DNA of 37,089 nucleotides. It comes from JAXHUM01 sp034189325. GTDB lineage: Bacteria; Desulfobacterota; DSM-4660; Desulfatiglandales; Desulfatiglandaceae. Under the pieces are notes generated by a model. That model was given only the letters and a program-made list of their open reading frames with translations, was not told where the DNA came from and searched no databases. The translations under genes and the position numbers were made by a program. Numbering within the stretch: the stretch's first letter is position 1; each line of letters starts with the position of its first letter. Of the stretch, positions 15,693 to 24,820 are shown in pieces. Location: positions 1-37,089 of the forward strand of contig JAXHUM010000020.1 in the NCBI GenBank assembly GCA_034189325.1. The letters are read 5' to 3'.

Positions 15693-16871
15693 CTATTTCT
15701 TATCCGACCTTCCTTCAAAGGCACGCTCATAAATGTTTCGGGCGATCTCGACTTTCATCGGTCTCGGGTTGTTCATGATCGGTCTTGTCACATTCATCGC
15801 AGCTTCCGCCATCTTCGGGATCGCATCTACGGGAATATTAAGATCGTGCAATGTCATAGGAATCCCGATATCCTCGGCAAGGAGTCCGACGGCATCAATG
15901 ACCCTGGCAGCCATAACACGTTCAGGGCATTCATCCTCCATTTCCCCCATTAGACAGGCTATCTGGGCGAACTTGAAAATATTCCCCGGAAAATTATATT
16001 CAAGCACATAGGGAAGCAATAAGGCATTTGCCACGCCGTGAGGCACATCAAAAAAGGCCCCCAGGGGATAGGCCAGGGCATGGACAGCGCCTACGCCCGA
16101 CATGGCCAGACCCAGCCCGGCAAGATAACTTGCCTCCATCATCCTCTCTCTGAACTCAAGATCGCTCCCGTCAAAGACCGCTCCTCTCAAATTGTCGGAG
16201 ATCAGCTCGATCGCCCTGATGGATAGAGGCTCGCTAAGAAAGTGCGATTGAAGGGAGGTATAGGATTCTATTGCGTGGGTCAGTGCGTCCATACCGGTCG
16301 AGGCGGTGACCTCCGGAGAGAGCCCGACAGTCAGTTCCGGGTCGAGAATGGCCGTGTGAGGATAGAGGAAGGGGCTGTTGATACCGCCCTTGGCCTTTTT
16401 CTCTCTCATGGTAAAGACAGCGGTAAAGGTCGCCTCACTCCCGGTTCCCGCCGTTGTAGGCACCATAATCGTGGGGAGGCCAGGCTTTTCGACAAGGTTG
16501 AGACCCACGTAATCCTCTGCCTTTCCTTCATTGGTTGCCAGTACCCCGATCGCTTTGGCCACATCCATCGTGCTGCCGCCACCCAGGCCGATCACACAAT
16601 CCACCTTGGCTGTTTGCGCGAGAGCAGCGCCTTGATCGGCAATGGCCGGATCAGGCTCAGGCGTGACCTCGAAATATTCGATTGCCTCTACCGGACCATC
16701 TTTGAACAATGCCTGAACGCGGGCGCCTATCGTGGTTTCAGAAAGTCCTCGATCCATGACCAGGAGGCACTTAGAAGCTCCCAAGGCCTTACATTCCTCA
16801 ACGATTCTCTCCACTGCGCCGACGGCAAAAACAGTCTTTTTCACTCCTTCGATGCTGATGACATCCTGCAT
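15693..16871 (-). CDS. kdnB: Iron-containing alcohol dehydrogenase, probable Kdo 8-oxidase (KdnB-like)
   Basis: A 392-aa group III alcohol dehydrogenase with the nucleotide motif GLGGGSTMD (about 95-103) and PTTAGTGSE, and metal ligands Asp195, His199, His264 and His278 in MDALTHA, VHALAYP and VPHGVANA. In Shewanella, KdnB of this family oxidises Kdo at C8, and KdnA then aminates it. The same gene pairing occurs here, with a 62-nt gap and the same strand. Taken alone, the sequence could equally be a 4-hydroxybutyrate or other short-chain alcohol dehydrogenase, and the nearby 4-hydroxybutyryl-CoA dehydratase makes that alternative worth keeping. It has a strong GGGGGG site 5 nt before the ATG. 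Confidence 0.65.
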   Translation of the reverse strand: MQDVISIEGVKKTVFAVGAVERIVEECKALGASKCLLVMDRGLSETTIGARVQALFKDGPVEAIEYFEVTPEPDPAIADQGAALAQTAKVDCVIGLGGGSTMDVAKAIGVLATNEGKAEDYVGLNLVEKPGLPTIMVPTTAGTGSEATFTAVFTMREKKAKGGINSPFLYPHTAILDPELTVGLSPEVTASTGMDALTHAIESYTSLQSHFLSEPLSIRAIELISDNLRGAVFDGSDLEFRERMMEASYLAGLGLAMSGVGAVHALAYPLGAFFDVPHGVANALLLPYVLEYNFPGNIFKFAQIACLMGEMEDECPERVMAARVIDAVGLLAEDIGIPMTLHDLNIPVDAIPKMAEAAMNVTRPIMNNPRPMKVEIARNIYERAFEGRSDKK

Positions 16872-17249
16872 ATAATCCCCCCGGAAGATTCCTCCAGTTC
16901 CATCGGCAACTGAAATCCTCTTTTTTCTCTATGTTCAATAGGTTATAGTTTTGCTCATGAACAGCCAACAGATCGCTGTTCCTGTAACGAATTCTTAAGC
17001 TTCTACATCAAAAAAACCCAAAGAGCAAGATAAGTGCTCATTTTTCGTGAAACGATCCTAATAATTTTCAGGAAACAAAAAAGTGGCACGCCAGCATGAA
17101 AACGTGCTAAGAACCACACATTAGTCTTCCATTTCCAGGATCAGATCCCGATTCTCAGCAGGAACCTTGAGGCCATAGATATCAAAGAAGCAGATTGTCT
17201 TAAGGAATTCTTTCCACGATGTTCACCTCAACAGAAGGAGAAATCTACG
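16872..17249. other. 378-nt divergent intergenic region
   Basis: Separates kdnB (minus) from the DUF1284 gene (plus), so it should hold both promoters, but no convincing -35/-10 pair is obvious. It contains a small hairpin GAGCA-N7-TGCTC followed by ATTTTT near 17024-17046, and GCACG-N12-CGTGC near 17085-17106. Neither clearly serves an adjacent gene. Confidence 0.35.
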
Positions 17250-17657
17250 ATGACCCAGGAGGATAAACTGTTCAGATGGAGGCCGCACCACATCTATTGC
17301 GAACAATTTCTGGATATAGATCTCTCCGACCGTGGAGAGGAATACAGTCGGGTTGAGCAAAAAATGAGAAGGATCATGAAGTCCGGCTCTGATGATATCA
17401 TAGAATTCACGAAGGGCATCGACGAACTCTGCCTCACCTGCCCACTCCGCAAGGATGATAGATGTAACAGCCCGGAAGGGGATGAGGTTGAAGTGCTCAA
17501 GTGGGATGGGATCCTCATGAAAGGCCTGGGGCTGAGCTACGGCGATCGCATGAGTGTCAGGGAGTTTGAAGCGTTGACCAGAAAAAAATCGCCCCTGGAA
17601 TTCTGTCGGACCAGGTGCAAGGCCAAAGATATCTGTCTTGTTTTCGAACTGGAATAA
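17250..17657 (+). CDS. DUF1284 family cysteine-rich protein
   Basis: A 135-aa soluble protein matching the DUF1284 pattern: the RWRPHHIYCEQF start, a central CLTCPLRKDDRC group, and a C-terminal CRTRCKAKDIC group. Eight or so cysteines in CxxC-like spacing suggest a metal or Fe-S site, but the function of the family is not known to me. An AAGGAG site lies 10 nt before the ATG. It is isolated on the plus strand between two minus-strand genes, so it is probably monocistronic. Confidence 0.8.
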   Translation: MTQEDKLFRWRPHHIYCEQFLDIDLSDRGEEYSRVEQKMRRIMKSGSDDIIEFTKGIDELCLTCPLRKDDRCNSPEGDEVEVLKWDGILMKGLGLSYGDRMSVREFEALTRKKSPLEFCRTRCKAKDICLVFELE

Positions 17658-17873
17658 GACCTTTCGGGTTCGGAATGGTATGGGGAAAGAGCATTGGATT
17701 TGCCCTCGTGTGAAGCAGGTATTTGGGCTGAATAGCCTCCTGGAAGTCGGCGATCTTGTGCTTCAAGAAGCTAAAATGATCCACCAATCTGTGTCGATCA
17801 TCTTGAATCCTTATTGGAGAGACGCTCGGCATCATAAGCGATATCTTGGAAGAGTACTGTCAATAGCCATTCG

Positions 17874-19322
17874 TTAAGAGCCGGCGCCGTTTTTAAAACA
17901 ATGATATTCGAAATACTTCATGATCGCTTTGCTTGCCCGCTCGACCGATGGAAAGATTGGAATATTGTTTTTTTGGAGAGCCCTCTTGAGGTCTTGCCTC
18001 AATTCCGCCACTGACCGGTCCTGCAAAAAGGCGGGAGTGCAACAGATCAGGGGGATACTAATCTCTTTCCCGGCCGCAACAAGGCTCTCCACCTGATCCA
18101 CCAGAAATTCTCGCAGCCTTTTGCCGAACTGGTTGGCTCTGTTGATCACAAAGCCTATATCAAGAATATACATGATAAAATCAATATTTCTATCGTTGCT
18201 TGCCAGTTCTATCGCCTTCTTGAGCACATCCTGGGCAAAACCGCTCGCGCTCAAATCGATCGGATTCCTTCGGATTGTTCCCATAGGGGGTACAAAGTCC
18301 AAGAGGCCCTCTTGAGTTGTGCTTTGTAATTCAGGAAGTCCGACCCCCTCTTTGGCGCAGATATCGGAAAAGCCGACGCAGTTCCCGCCGCCTTGTGTCA
18401 CTAGACAACACCTATTGGTTTTCGGAAATCGATCGAGCATGCGTAAGATCTTAAGAAAATCGTGCATCTCTTCAATGCTGTCCACCATGACAACACCGAG
18501 CTGACGCGCCATGATCCGCCACATATCGTATCCCCCTGCCACGGAACCTGTATGACTGGAGGCTGCTCTGGCACCGGCGTCGGTCTGCCCGGCCTTCCAC
18601 ATAACCACCGGTTTGATCCGGGTTGTTTCCCGGATGATTTCTAAAAACTTCCCTCCCTCGTCGTTTCTGAGGCCCTCGAGGTAAATCCCTATTGCCTGGG
18701 TATCATGATCTCCACTGAGGTATTCGAGAAAATCGGTCATTTTGAGATCTGATGCGTTTCCAATGCTGACCAGCTTGCTGCAATAGTTCTGCTCATCGCG
18801 CGCCATCTCGGAAAAGACAATCGACATACCGCCGCTTTGGGATATGAAGCCGAAACCACCCGGAATCGTCGATTGGTGTTGATCAAAAACAATGTTCATC
18901 TTGGGATTGTAGATCCCCAGGCAGTTTGGCCCTATGATCCTCACCTTTCCCCCGGCAATACGATCGATTCTCCTCTGCAAATCGATCCCCTCTTCTGTTT
19001 CCGTCTCGGCAAAACCGGAAGTGAAGAGATGAACAGAACGGAGACCCTTTTCTACCGCATCCTCCAGGACGGAGGGCGTCAAGTGGGCCGGAACACCGAT
19101 GACCGCATGATTCACATTGCCGGGAATGTCTTTTAGGGAAGGATAAGATTTCATGCCGAGAGCGGTCTTTGAGTGGGGGTTTACCGCGTAGAGTTCTCCC
19201 TTGTAGCCACCCATCATCAGGGCCTTCAAGAACCTTGTGGCACCCCTTGTGATATCGTCGGAAGCGCCGACAACAGCGATGGAATGTGGGTGAAATATTT
19301 CGTGGATATCTGCTCTTTTCAT
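17874..19322 (-). CDS. Acyl-CoA synthetase (NDP-forming), alpha-type subunit only
   Basis: A 482-aa protein with a CoA-binding Rossmann domain (about 8-135, SIAVVGASDD, HLFTSGFAE, GPNCLG) followed by succinyl-CoA-ligase-like domains. The phosphohistidine segment SSHTGSVAGG is near residues 262-271. Enzymes of this type make acetate or acyl acids from acyl-CoA while forming ATP or GTP. The ATP-grasp (beta) part is absent from this protein and from both neighbours, so either a separate beta subunit is elsewhere or the protein has another role. A GGGAG site lies 7 nt before the ATG. It starts 90 nt after the end of the Kef-type transporter gene. Confidence 0.85.
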   Translation of the reverse strand: MKRADIHEIFHPHSIAVVGASDDITRGATRFLKALMMGGYKGELYAVNPHSKTALGMKSYPSLKDIPGNVNHAVIGVPAHLTPSVLEDAVEKGLRSVHLFTSGFAETETEEGIDLQRRIDRIAGGKVRIIGPNCLGIYNPKMNIVFDQHQSTIPGGFGFISQSGGMSIVFSEMARDEQNYCSKLVSIGNASDLKMTDFLEYLSGDHDTQAIGIYLEGLRNDEGGKFLEIIRETTRIKPVVMWKAGQTDAGARAASSHTGSVAGGYDMWRIMARQLGVVMVDSIEEMHDFLKILRMLDRFPKTNRCCLVTQGGGNCVGFSDICAKEGVGLPELQSTTQEGLLDFVPPMGTIRRNPIDLSASGFAQDVLKKAIELASNDRNIDFIMYILDIGFVINRANQFGKRLREFLVDQVESLVAAGKEISIPLICCTPAFLQDRSVAELRQDLKRALQKNNIPIFPSVERASKAIMKYFEYHCFKNGAGS

Positions 19323-19412
19323 GGATCATCTCCCGGATACGAATTTGTCTGCTACGATACCTTCAACAACGAACAGGCGCAACACTATTTTTTATAAGAC
19401 ATGCTCGTCAAG

Positions 19413-21410
19413 TCAACAAGTCCCCTCTTCGGGATTACTGCATAAGCCGGCGACCTGGGCGACCCTGCCCGGCGGTCCAAGCACAAAGAGCACATCGTTC
19501 GGACGAATCGGCATGTTTACATCCGGATTGGACAGTATTTGCCCGTCACGACGTATTGCCAGTACCGTGACCCCATATTTCTTTCTCAACTCGTTCTCAG
19601 CCAAACCCTTTCCTGCAAAGGGGGAATTTTCAACAATCCTCAAGGTACTGATTTCAACGTCGGCGAGATTAAGGCTCAATTCAGAAAAAGACAGGGGCAC
19701 CTTGGAAAGACTTCGAAACATTTCATACCCGTCCGATCGTATGTCAGCGACCAACCCCTCTATTTCATCTCGAGGTATAAGGTATTTGGCCAACACCCGG
19801 GTGAAGATCTCCACCGATGTCTCAAATTCTTCCGGGATAACGTCGTTCGCCCCTAATTCATACAAAGGCTTCATCTCTTGAAGATACCGACTCCTGACAA
19901 TCAAGTGAGCCTTAGGATTAAGTCTCCGAATGATTTCAGTAACTCTCCGGGTCGAGGCCGGATCATTGATTGCGATAACAACGATCCTGGCATCTTTGAT
20001 GTTTGCCTTCAGCAGGACACTCTCTTGACTTGAATCACCATAGTGGATCGGCTCCCCCTCGGCCTGTTCTTTCCGCACTGTTTCGGGGTTCATTTCAATG
20101 ATCGCATAGGGAATACCGGATACGCGAGCAGCTCGTGCCACATTTCTTCCACTGATACCAAAGCCTATTATAATGAGATGGTCTTTCTTGACATCATGCC
20201 TTTTCTCCGGAACCGGATAAAAACCGGATACCAATTTTTTCGGTAGCGGCAAACTCAGGACTATATCGGCTATTCGCGGGGCCAGCATAATAACAAATGG
20301 GGTCCCAGCCATCCCGAGTACGGAAAAGGCGAGGAACATCTGATAAATATCTCCTGAAAGCAGATTATATTGAACGCCGCTTTTGGATAAAATAAATGAA
20401 AATTCACCAACCTGACTGAGCGAGAGACCAACCAGGATGGAGGTACGAAATGGAAACCCCAACAAGACCGTTGCACAACAGGCAATGAGGGATTTTAAGA
20501 CCAAGACTCCAAGAGCGATTAACGCGATAGCTATTGGTTGCTCAACAAGGAACCCCACGTCGAGCAGCATGCCGATGGAAACAAAAAAGAAGCTTGTAAA
20601 GACATCCCGAAAGGGCAGGATATTCCCAAGGGCCTGATGGCTGTATTCAGATTCCGAAATAATCAATCCTGCCAAGAAAGCTCCCAGTGCAAGGGATAAT
20701 CCCGACCAGGATGTCAGCCACGCTACACCCAGGCATATGGTCACGATACTCAGTAAGAAGACCTCTTGATTCCGTGTTCTTGCGATTTGAAACAGAACTT
20801 TCGGCACAATCCATTTTGCGCCCACCAGCACCAGAAGTATGATGCCGATTCCTTTGGCAAGAAGAACCATCACGGATTGACTCACATTCCCTGTAGTTCC
20901 GGCCAACAGGGGTGTGAGCAAGATCATGGGAACAATAATAATATCCTGAAATATCAGGATGCCAAGTGTCGTACCTCCATGCGGTGTATCGACTTCGGCC
21001 CTTTCTTGGATAATTCTGAGCACGATCGCCGTGCTGCTCAGCGCGACAAGAAACCCGATGAAGACCGCCTCGTTAAGGGCCTGGCCGAACTGCCGGGCTA
21101 TGAGCAGAGTCGCCAAAAAGGTCAGCGACACTTGAATCGAGCCGCCCATGAGAACAGACTTCCTGATCTGCAGCAGCTTTTCAAGTGAGAACTCTATTCC
21201 GATGGTAAAAAGCAAGAGAACAATACCGATTTCAGCCAGGATCTCGACTTCATGCACTGCACTGACCAGCCCAAAACCGTATGGCCCAACGAATACCCCT
21301 GTCAAGAGAAGTCCTACAACCGCGGGCACGCCAAGTCGATGGCATATGAATAGGACGGCAATAGCGAGACCAAATATGACGACAACGTCGTTCAGTAGGG
21401 GTATTTCCAA
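19413..21410 (-). CDS. Kef-type K+/H+ antiporter (CPA2) with RCK domains
   Basis: A 665-aa inner-membrane protein: an N-terminal CPA2 exchanger domain with about 12 TM helices (residues 5-385, GVFVGPYGFG, LLLFTIGIEFS, ALSSTAIVLR, ISQVGEFSFI-like), then a TrkA-N/RCK domain (about 405-525, HLIIIGFGISGRNVAR) and a TrkA-C domain (about 570-650). This is the layout of KefB/C- and YbaL-type potassium efflux systems gated by nucleotide or glutathione adducts. The start is TTG at 21410, with GAGGGC 5 nt upstream. No KefF/KefG ancillary protein is adjacent. Confidence 0.92.
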   Translation of the reverse strand: MEIPLLNDVVVIFGLAIAVLFICHRLGVPAVVGLLLTGVFVGPYGFGLVSAVHEVEILAEIGIVLLLFTIGIEFSLEKLLQIRKSVLMGGSIQVSLTFLATLLIARQFGQALNEAVFIGFLVALSSTAIVLRIIQERAEVDTPHGGTTLGILIFQDIIIVPMILLTPLLAGTTGNVSQSVMVLLAKGIGIILLVLVGAKWIVPKVLFQIARTRNQEVFLLSIVTICLGVAWLTSWSGLSLALGAFLAGLIISESEYSHQALGNILPFRDVFTSFFFVSIGMLLDVGFLVEQPIAIALIALGVLVLKSLIACCATVLLGFPFRTSILVGLSLSQVGEFSFILSKSGVQYNLLSGDIYQMFLAFSVLGMAGTPFVIMLAPRIADIVLSLPLPKKLVSGFYPVPEKRHDVKKDHLIIIGFGISGRNVARAARVSGIPYAIIEMNPETVRKEQAEGEPIHYGDSSQESVLLKANIKDARIVVIAINDPASTRRVTEIIRRLNPKAHLIVRSRYLQEMKPLYELGANDVIPEEFETSVEIFTRVLAKYLIPRDEIEGLVADIRSDGYEMFRSLSKVPLSFSELSLNLADVEISTLRIVENSPFAGKGLAENELRKKYGVTVLAIRRDGQILSNPDVNMPIRPNDVLFVLGPPGRVAQVAGLCSNPEEGTC

Positions 21411-21487
21411 GTTTGCCCTCTATTTGCTTAACACACGCCGAAACAGCATATCCGTATCACTCCAATCCTGTATGTTGCACACTTTCG

Positions 21488-21952
21488 CTAGTGCTTCTCA
21501 CTCGGATAGTATGACAATAGAGCCTGAATGCTCTCTTTTAGATCGTTCACATATTTGAGATCCGTATTCTGTTTGGTCTTCATAGCGGCAAGGATGACGG
21601 CATGGTGCTTTATCAAACGAACAGCATAATCCTTCTGACTCGTGTTGACTCTTTGTGTAAGGAAATAGTCACTGATCGTAGAGATGATCTTCTGGGCGTG
21701 GTTTTCCTTATTCATCACCCAACGTACCAACTGGTTCTGAGACTGGGGATCGGATTTACCGGCCAATTCAACAATCAACTTAATCGACTTTTCCACTGTA
21801 GCGGCATCTTCAAGCATGGATTGGACTCTGGCGTGATCATCATAGATCCCGCAAGGGATCTGACAATGCGTATAAGCCGGTTTCGGTACCATCAGATTCA
21901 TTCCCATGATAACAAAATGTATGAACAACATGACTATTATAATTCTTTTCAT
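21488..21952 (-). CDS. sodN: Nickel superoxide dismutase with export signal
   Basis: A 154-aa precursor. Residues 1-28 form a signal-like segment (basic MKR start, long hydrophobic run), followed directly by HCQIPCGIYDDHAR. That is the nickel hook of NiSOD: the mature N-terminal His29 plus Cys30 and Cys34, with Tyr37. The remaining ~115 residues are helical, as expected for the four-helix bundle. NiSOD needs exact cleavage before the His, and the residues before it are AYT, which is not an ideal signal peptidase site. A dedicated peptidase (SodX type) is not in the window. The ribosome site GGAGGG precedes the ATG. Confidence 0.9.
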   Translation of the reverse strand: MKRIIIVMLFIHFVIMGMNLMVPKPAYTHCQIPCGIYDDHARVQSMLEDAATVEKSIKLIVELAGKSDPQSQNQLVRWVMNKENHAQKIISTISDYFLTQRVNTSQKDYAVRLIKHHAVILAAMKTKQNTDLKYVNDLKESIQALLSYYPSEKH

Positions 21953-22052
21953 AACCTGTCCCTCCTAATATTCATTGAACATATGAAGATTCACCTTAAC
22001 ACCCGTTAATAAGACCGCAGGCGTCCTCATTGTATTTAAAGAGCGCCGGCAG

Positions 22053-23183
22053 CTACTCCAACACATGTATATTCTTTTTCGCACAGATATCCTTCAGCTC
22101 CTTCGGCCACACCGAGATGGTCACCTCCCCGATATGTGCCGTACGCAGAAGATACATAAAGGTCCTTGACTGTCCAATGCCTCCTCCTATGCTGAGGGGA
22201 ATCCGGTCGTTGATGATGGCCTGGTGATAGGGGAGCTTTAGGAAATCCTCCTGACCCGACATCTTGAGCTGGATCTTAAGGGTCTCCTTGGTCACTCGTA
22301 TGCCCATCGATGTCAGTTCATGACGCCGTTTCGTCACAGGGTTCCATACCAGGATATCTCCATTCAAGCCATGGTACTGCTCATTGTTTTTGATGATCGT
22401 CTCTGTAGCCCAATCGTCATAATCCGCGGCCCGCAACTCATGAGGATAGCCATCTTTCAAGGGCCAGCCGATCCCGATAATAAAGATGGCAGGCGCATGC
22501 TCTTGAAGGATCTTGGTCTCACGATCCTTCCGGGGCAGATCGGGGTAATAATCGAGAATCTCTTCGGCATGCACAAAAGTAAGTTTTTCGGGAAAATCAG
22601 GGTATTTTCCATTCCTGAGTTGGGGAAATGCTTGCTGGACCTCCTTACCGGCTCCTCGAATAACCCTCCATATCCGTGTGACAATATCTTTAAGAAATTC
22701 CAGGGTACGCTCCTCCGGGCCTATGGCCCTTTCCCAGTCCCACTGGTCCACGTAGGCGCTATGGTCGTGATCAAGGAAGTAGTCTTTACGCACGGCCCTC
22801 ATGTCGGTGCAGATACCCTCGCCCAGGTGACAGCCGAATTGTTCGAGGGCCATACGCTTCCACTTCGTGGCCGCCTGGACAACCTGGGCCTGTAATGATC
22901 TGTCAAGTCCCAGCCCGCAGGGAAATTCCACCGGCGTTCGCGAACCGTCACGGTCGAGGTAATCGTTCACTCCGCTCTCTTTATCCACAATAAGGGGGAC
23001 CTGAACCATGTTAAGTTTGAGTTCTTCACACAAATGAGTCTCAATGTAATTCTTGATGAAAAAGACGGCCTTCATTCTCTCCAGAGGTCGAAGTAGAGAT
23101 TCGTAGTCATCGGGCAGTTCTTGTTCGAGTTTTTTGTAGTCACCTATTCCAGGGCCGGCCAAATCGGCTGTCTTATCCATCAT
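22053..23183 (-). CDS. asnA: Aspartate-ammonia ligase (asparagine synthetase A)
   Basis: A 376-aa AsnA that makes asparagine from aspartate, ammonia and ATP, with a class II aminoacyl-tRNA-synthetase-like fold. Visible: the core start ERMKAVFFIKNYIETHL, VQVPLIVDKESGVNDYLDR, EQFGCHLGEGICTDMRAVRKD, DHDHSAYVDQWDWE and the C-terminal SIGGGIGQSRTFM motif. It is about 45 residues longer than the E. coli enzyme (about 330 aa), partly through a 27-residue N-terminal extension. GGAG lies about 8 nt before the first of two adjacent ATG codons. It lies between ompA-like and sodN genes with gaps of 58 and 100 nt. Confidence 0.95.
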   Translation of the reverse strand: MMDKTADLAGPGIGDYKKLEQELPDDYESLLRPLERMKAVFFIKNYIETHLCEELKLNMVQVPLIVDKESGVNDYLDRDGSRTPVEFPCGLGLDRSLQAQVVQAATKWKRMALEQFGCHLGEGICTDMRAVRKDYFLDHDHSAYVDQWDWERAIGPEERTLEFLKDIVTRIWRVIRGAGKEVQQAFPQLRNGKYPDFPEKLTFVHAEEILDYYPDLPRKDRETKILQEHAPAIFIIGIGWPLKDGYPHELRAADYDDWATETIIKNNEQYHGLNGDILVWNPVTKRRHELTSMGIRVTKETLKIQLKMSGQEDFLKLPYHQAIINDRIPLSIGGGIGQSRTFMYLLRTAHIGEVTISVWPKELKDICAKKNIHVLE

Positions 23184-23241
23184 CGGATGGCTCCTTTCTC
23201 ATTTAAAGTTACTTTTGTCACTTGTTAAGGCAGAAAACCCC

Positions 23242-23937
23242 TTATCCGTTACCAGCAGTTTTCGGAGCTATTTTTATTTCAACGCGGCGGTTCATTTGCC
23301 GCCCTGCTTCAGTGACATTTGTGGCAATCGGGCGTGTCTCTCCATAAGTCACCGTCTCCAACCGATATGGGCTTATTCCTTTCTTGACTATCAAATCCTT
23401 GACAGCCACGGCACGTCTGGCCGACAGTTCCAGATTGTAGGCTTCCGTACCAGTGCTATCGGTGTGCCCTTCTACCCGGATGACCGTGTCAGGATACTGG
23501 AGCATTACATTTGCAATCCGGTCAATTTCCGAATAGAGCCCGGGCCTCACAATTGCCGAATCATGGTCGAATGAAAAATCCCCCTTCAAAGTGACCGCCA
23601 GGAGATTTCCTTCACGTCTTACAGCTGCTGCCTCTGATTCGGCAAGCGCCCGCCTCATGTCCCTTTCCTGGTTATCCATCATACGGCCCACCCCAGCACC
23701 GGCGGCCCCACCTATTGCAGTGCCGATTGCGGCACCTATGAGCGTACTTTCCGTGTCCCCCCCTATCAATTGACCAATGAGCGCCCCTGCCACGGCGCCG
23801 CCTCCTGCGCCGTAGGCCGCTCCCTTCTGCGTTTTATTGCTCGTGGCACATGAGGCAGATGTCAACAATGTGACAGCGCTCAATAAAACAAGACTCCTCG
23901 CAATCTTACATTTTCCGGAATAATAAAAGTCATACAT
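23242..23937 (-). CDS. OmpA-family outer-membrane protein with glycine-zipper
   Basis: A 231-aa envelope protein. The N terminus has a hydrophobic signal ending LLTSASC, a weak lipobox (Ser at -3), so lipid attachment at Cys is possible but uncertain. Next come glycine-zipper segments (about 42-85, YGAGGGAVAGALIGQLIGG and GAAIGTAIGGAAGAGVG), a short linker, then an OmpA-C peptidoglycan-binding domain (about 115-225) with VEGHTDSTGTEAYNLELSARRA and the final NRRVEIKI. This architecture is like YiaD-type proteins. A strong AGGAGG site precedes the ATG. Proposed role: tethering the outer membrane to the wall. Confidence 0.9.
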   Translation of the reverse strand: MYDFYYSGKCKIARSLVLLSAVTLLTSASCATSNKTQKGAAYGAGGGAVAGALIGQLIGGDTESTLIGAAIGTAIGGAAGAGVGRMMDNQERDMRRALAESEAAAVRREGNLLAVTLKGDFSFDHDSAIVRPGLYSEIDRIANVMLQYPDTVIRVEGHTDSTGTEAYNLELSARRAVAVKDLIVKKGISPYRLETVTYGETRPIATNVTEAGRQMNRRVEIKIAPKTAGNG

Positions 23938-23992
23938 AACTGCTTCCTCCTAATTTGCTGGTATTTCCGATTTAGGAACAGCCGAAGCCTGA

Positions 23993-24598
23993 TCATTTAT
24001 CGATCAGGCCTGAGATTTTCCTGGATGTATATTCCCCCACATCGGCAAGCCCATCTATCGGCATAAATTCATGAGCGTTATTCGAATACAGGCATGTAAC
24101 GGAGGCTGGGAAATCTTCATCCGCCTCGTAAAAGATATAGCAGAGTGCTATTTTCGGCAGTGGATAAACAATAAAGGAAAAATCCCCCCCTGCTTCACGA
24201 GGCCCTTTACCTCCCCTAAGTGTTTTCGTTATCTTCTCTTCTGCTTCTTTAATTGCCCCGACATGAGGAACGAGTAGTTGTTCGGTATGTGTTGTGAAAG
24301 CCCCCGCATAAGGCATGCTGTCAGGGAACTCCTTGAATGATTTGAGAGGTAAAGGAATACAAAGATCTGAACGGGCATTTAAGGCGTAAAGAGATATTAA
24401 GACTCCAAGCACTGATGTCTGTTCTTCCTCGCCAAGTGTGATTCTCTTCGGCTCGATAACACATTTTTCACCAAAGGCATCAAAGGTAAACCGCTCTCCA
24501 TTCTGCTTGCCTGCAAGGTTCTTGGCGAGATCTTTCGGCAGACTCTGGTAGAGTCGATCAAGATTATCCTCAACAATTCTTGCATAATTGTCTGTCAT
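23993..24598 (-). CDS. DUF3786 domain protein
   Basis: A 201-aa soluble protein with the DUF3786 pattern: GVLISLYALNARS in the middle and the C-terminal YPLPKIALCYIFYEADEDFPAS, LYSNNAHEFMPIDGLADVGEY block. The family is common in anaerobic Desulfobacterota and methanogens, often near corrinoid or Fe-S proteins, but its function is unknown to me. The ribosome site (GAAGA) is weak. It precedes the OmpA-family gene by 55 nt on the same strand. Confidence 0.8.
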   Translation of the reverse strand: MTDNYARIVEDNLDRLYQSLPKDLAKNLAGKQNGERFTFDAFGEKCVIEPKRITLGEEEQTSVLGVLISLYALNARSDLCIPLPLKSFKEFPDSMPYAGAFTTHTEQLLVPHVGAIKEAEEKITKTLRGGKGPREAGGDFSFIVYPLPKIALCYIFYEADEDFPASVTCLYSNNAHEFMPIDGLADVGEYTSRKISGLIDK

Positions 24599-24820
24599 TC
24601 TTCACACCGTTATTTCATGGACGACAGGATTCATAACCATGCAGACCTCTTCAGCCTGTCTACGCTGAATCCGCACTTTTTCCCCTATTATTGTCAGGGA
24701 GAGTAACCTTTCAGAAATATTGAATGAGGTCCTGTGAAAATTAACCTGAATTGTCTCAAGGAAGGCTCACACTGTCAAGGGATCTGATAGATGGGCTGTA
24801 TTACCTTATCTGAAAAGGCC

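Noticed and set aside
15693..16871. 4-hydroxybutyrate dehydrogenase partner of the 4-hydroxybutyryl-CoA dehydratase
   Set aside because: Possible by family, but the gene is on the opposite strand, 3 kb away and paired with a KdnA-like aminotransferase, so KdnB is preferred.
17080..17110. Sigma-54 promoter (TGGCACG present)
   Set aside because: The GC of the -12 element is not at the required spacing after GG.
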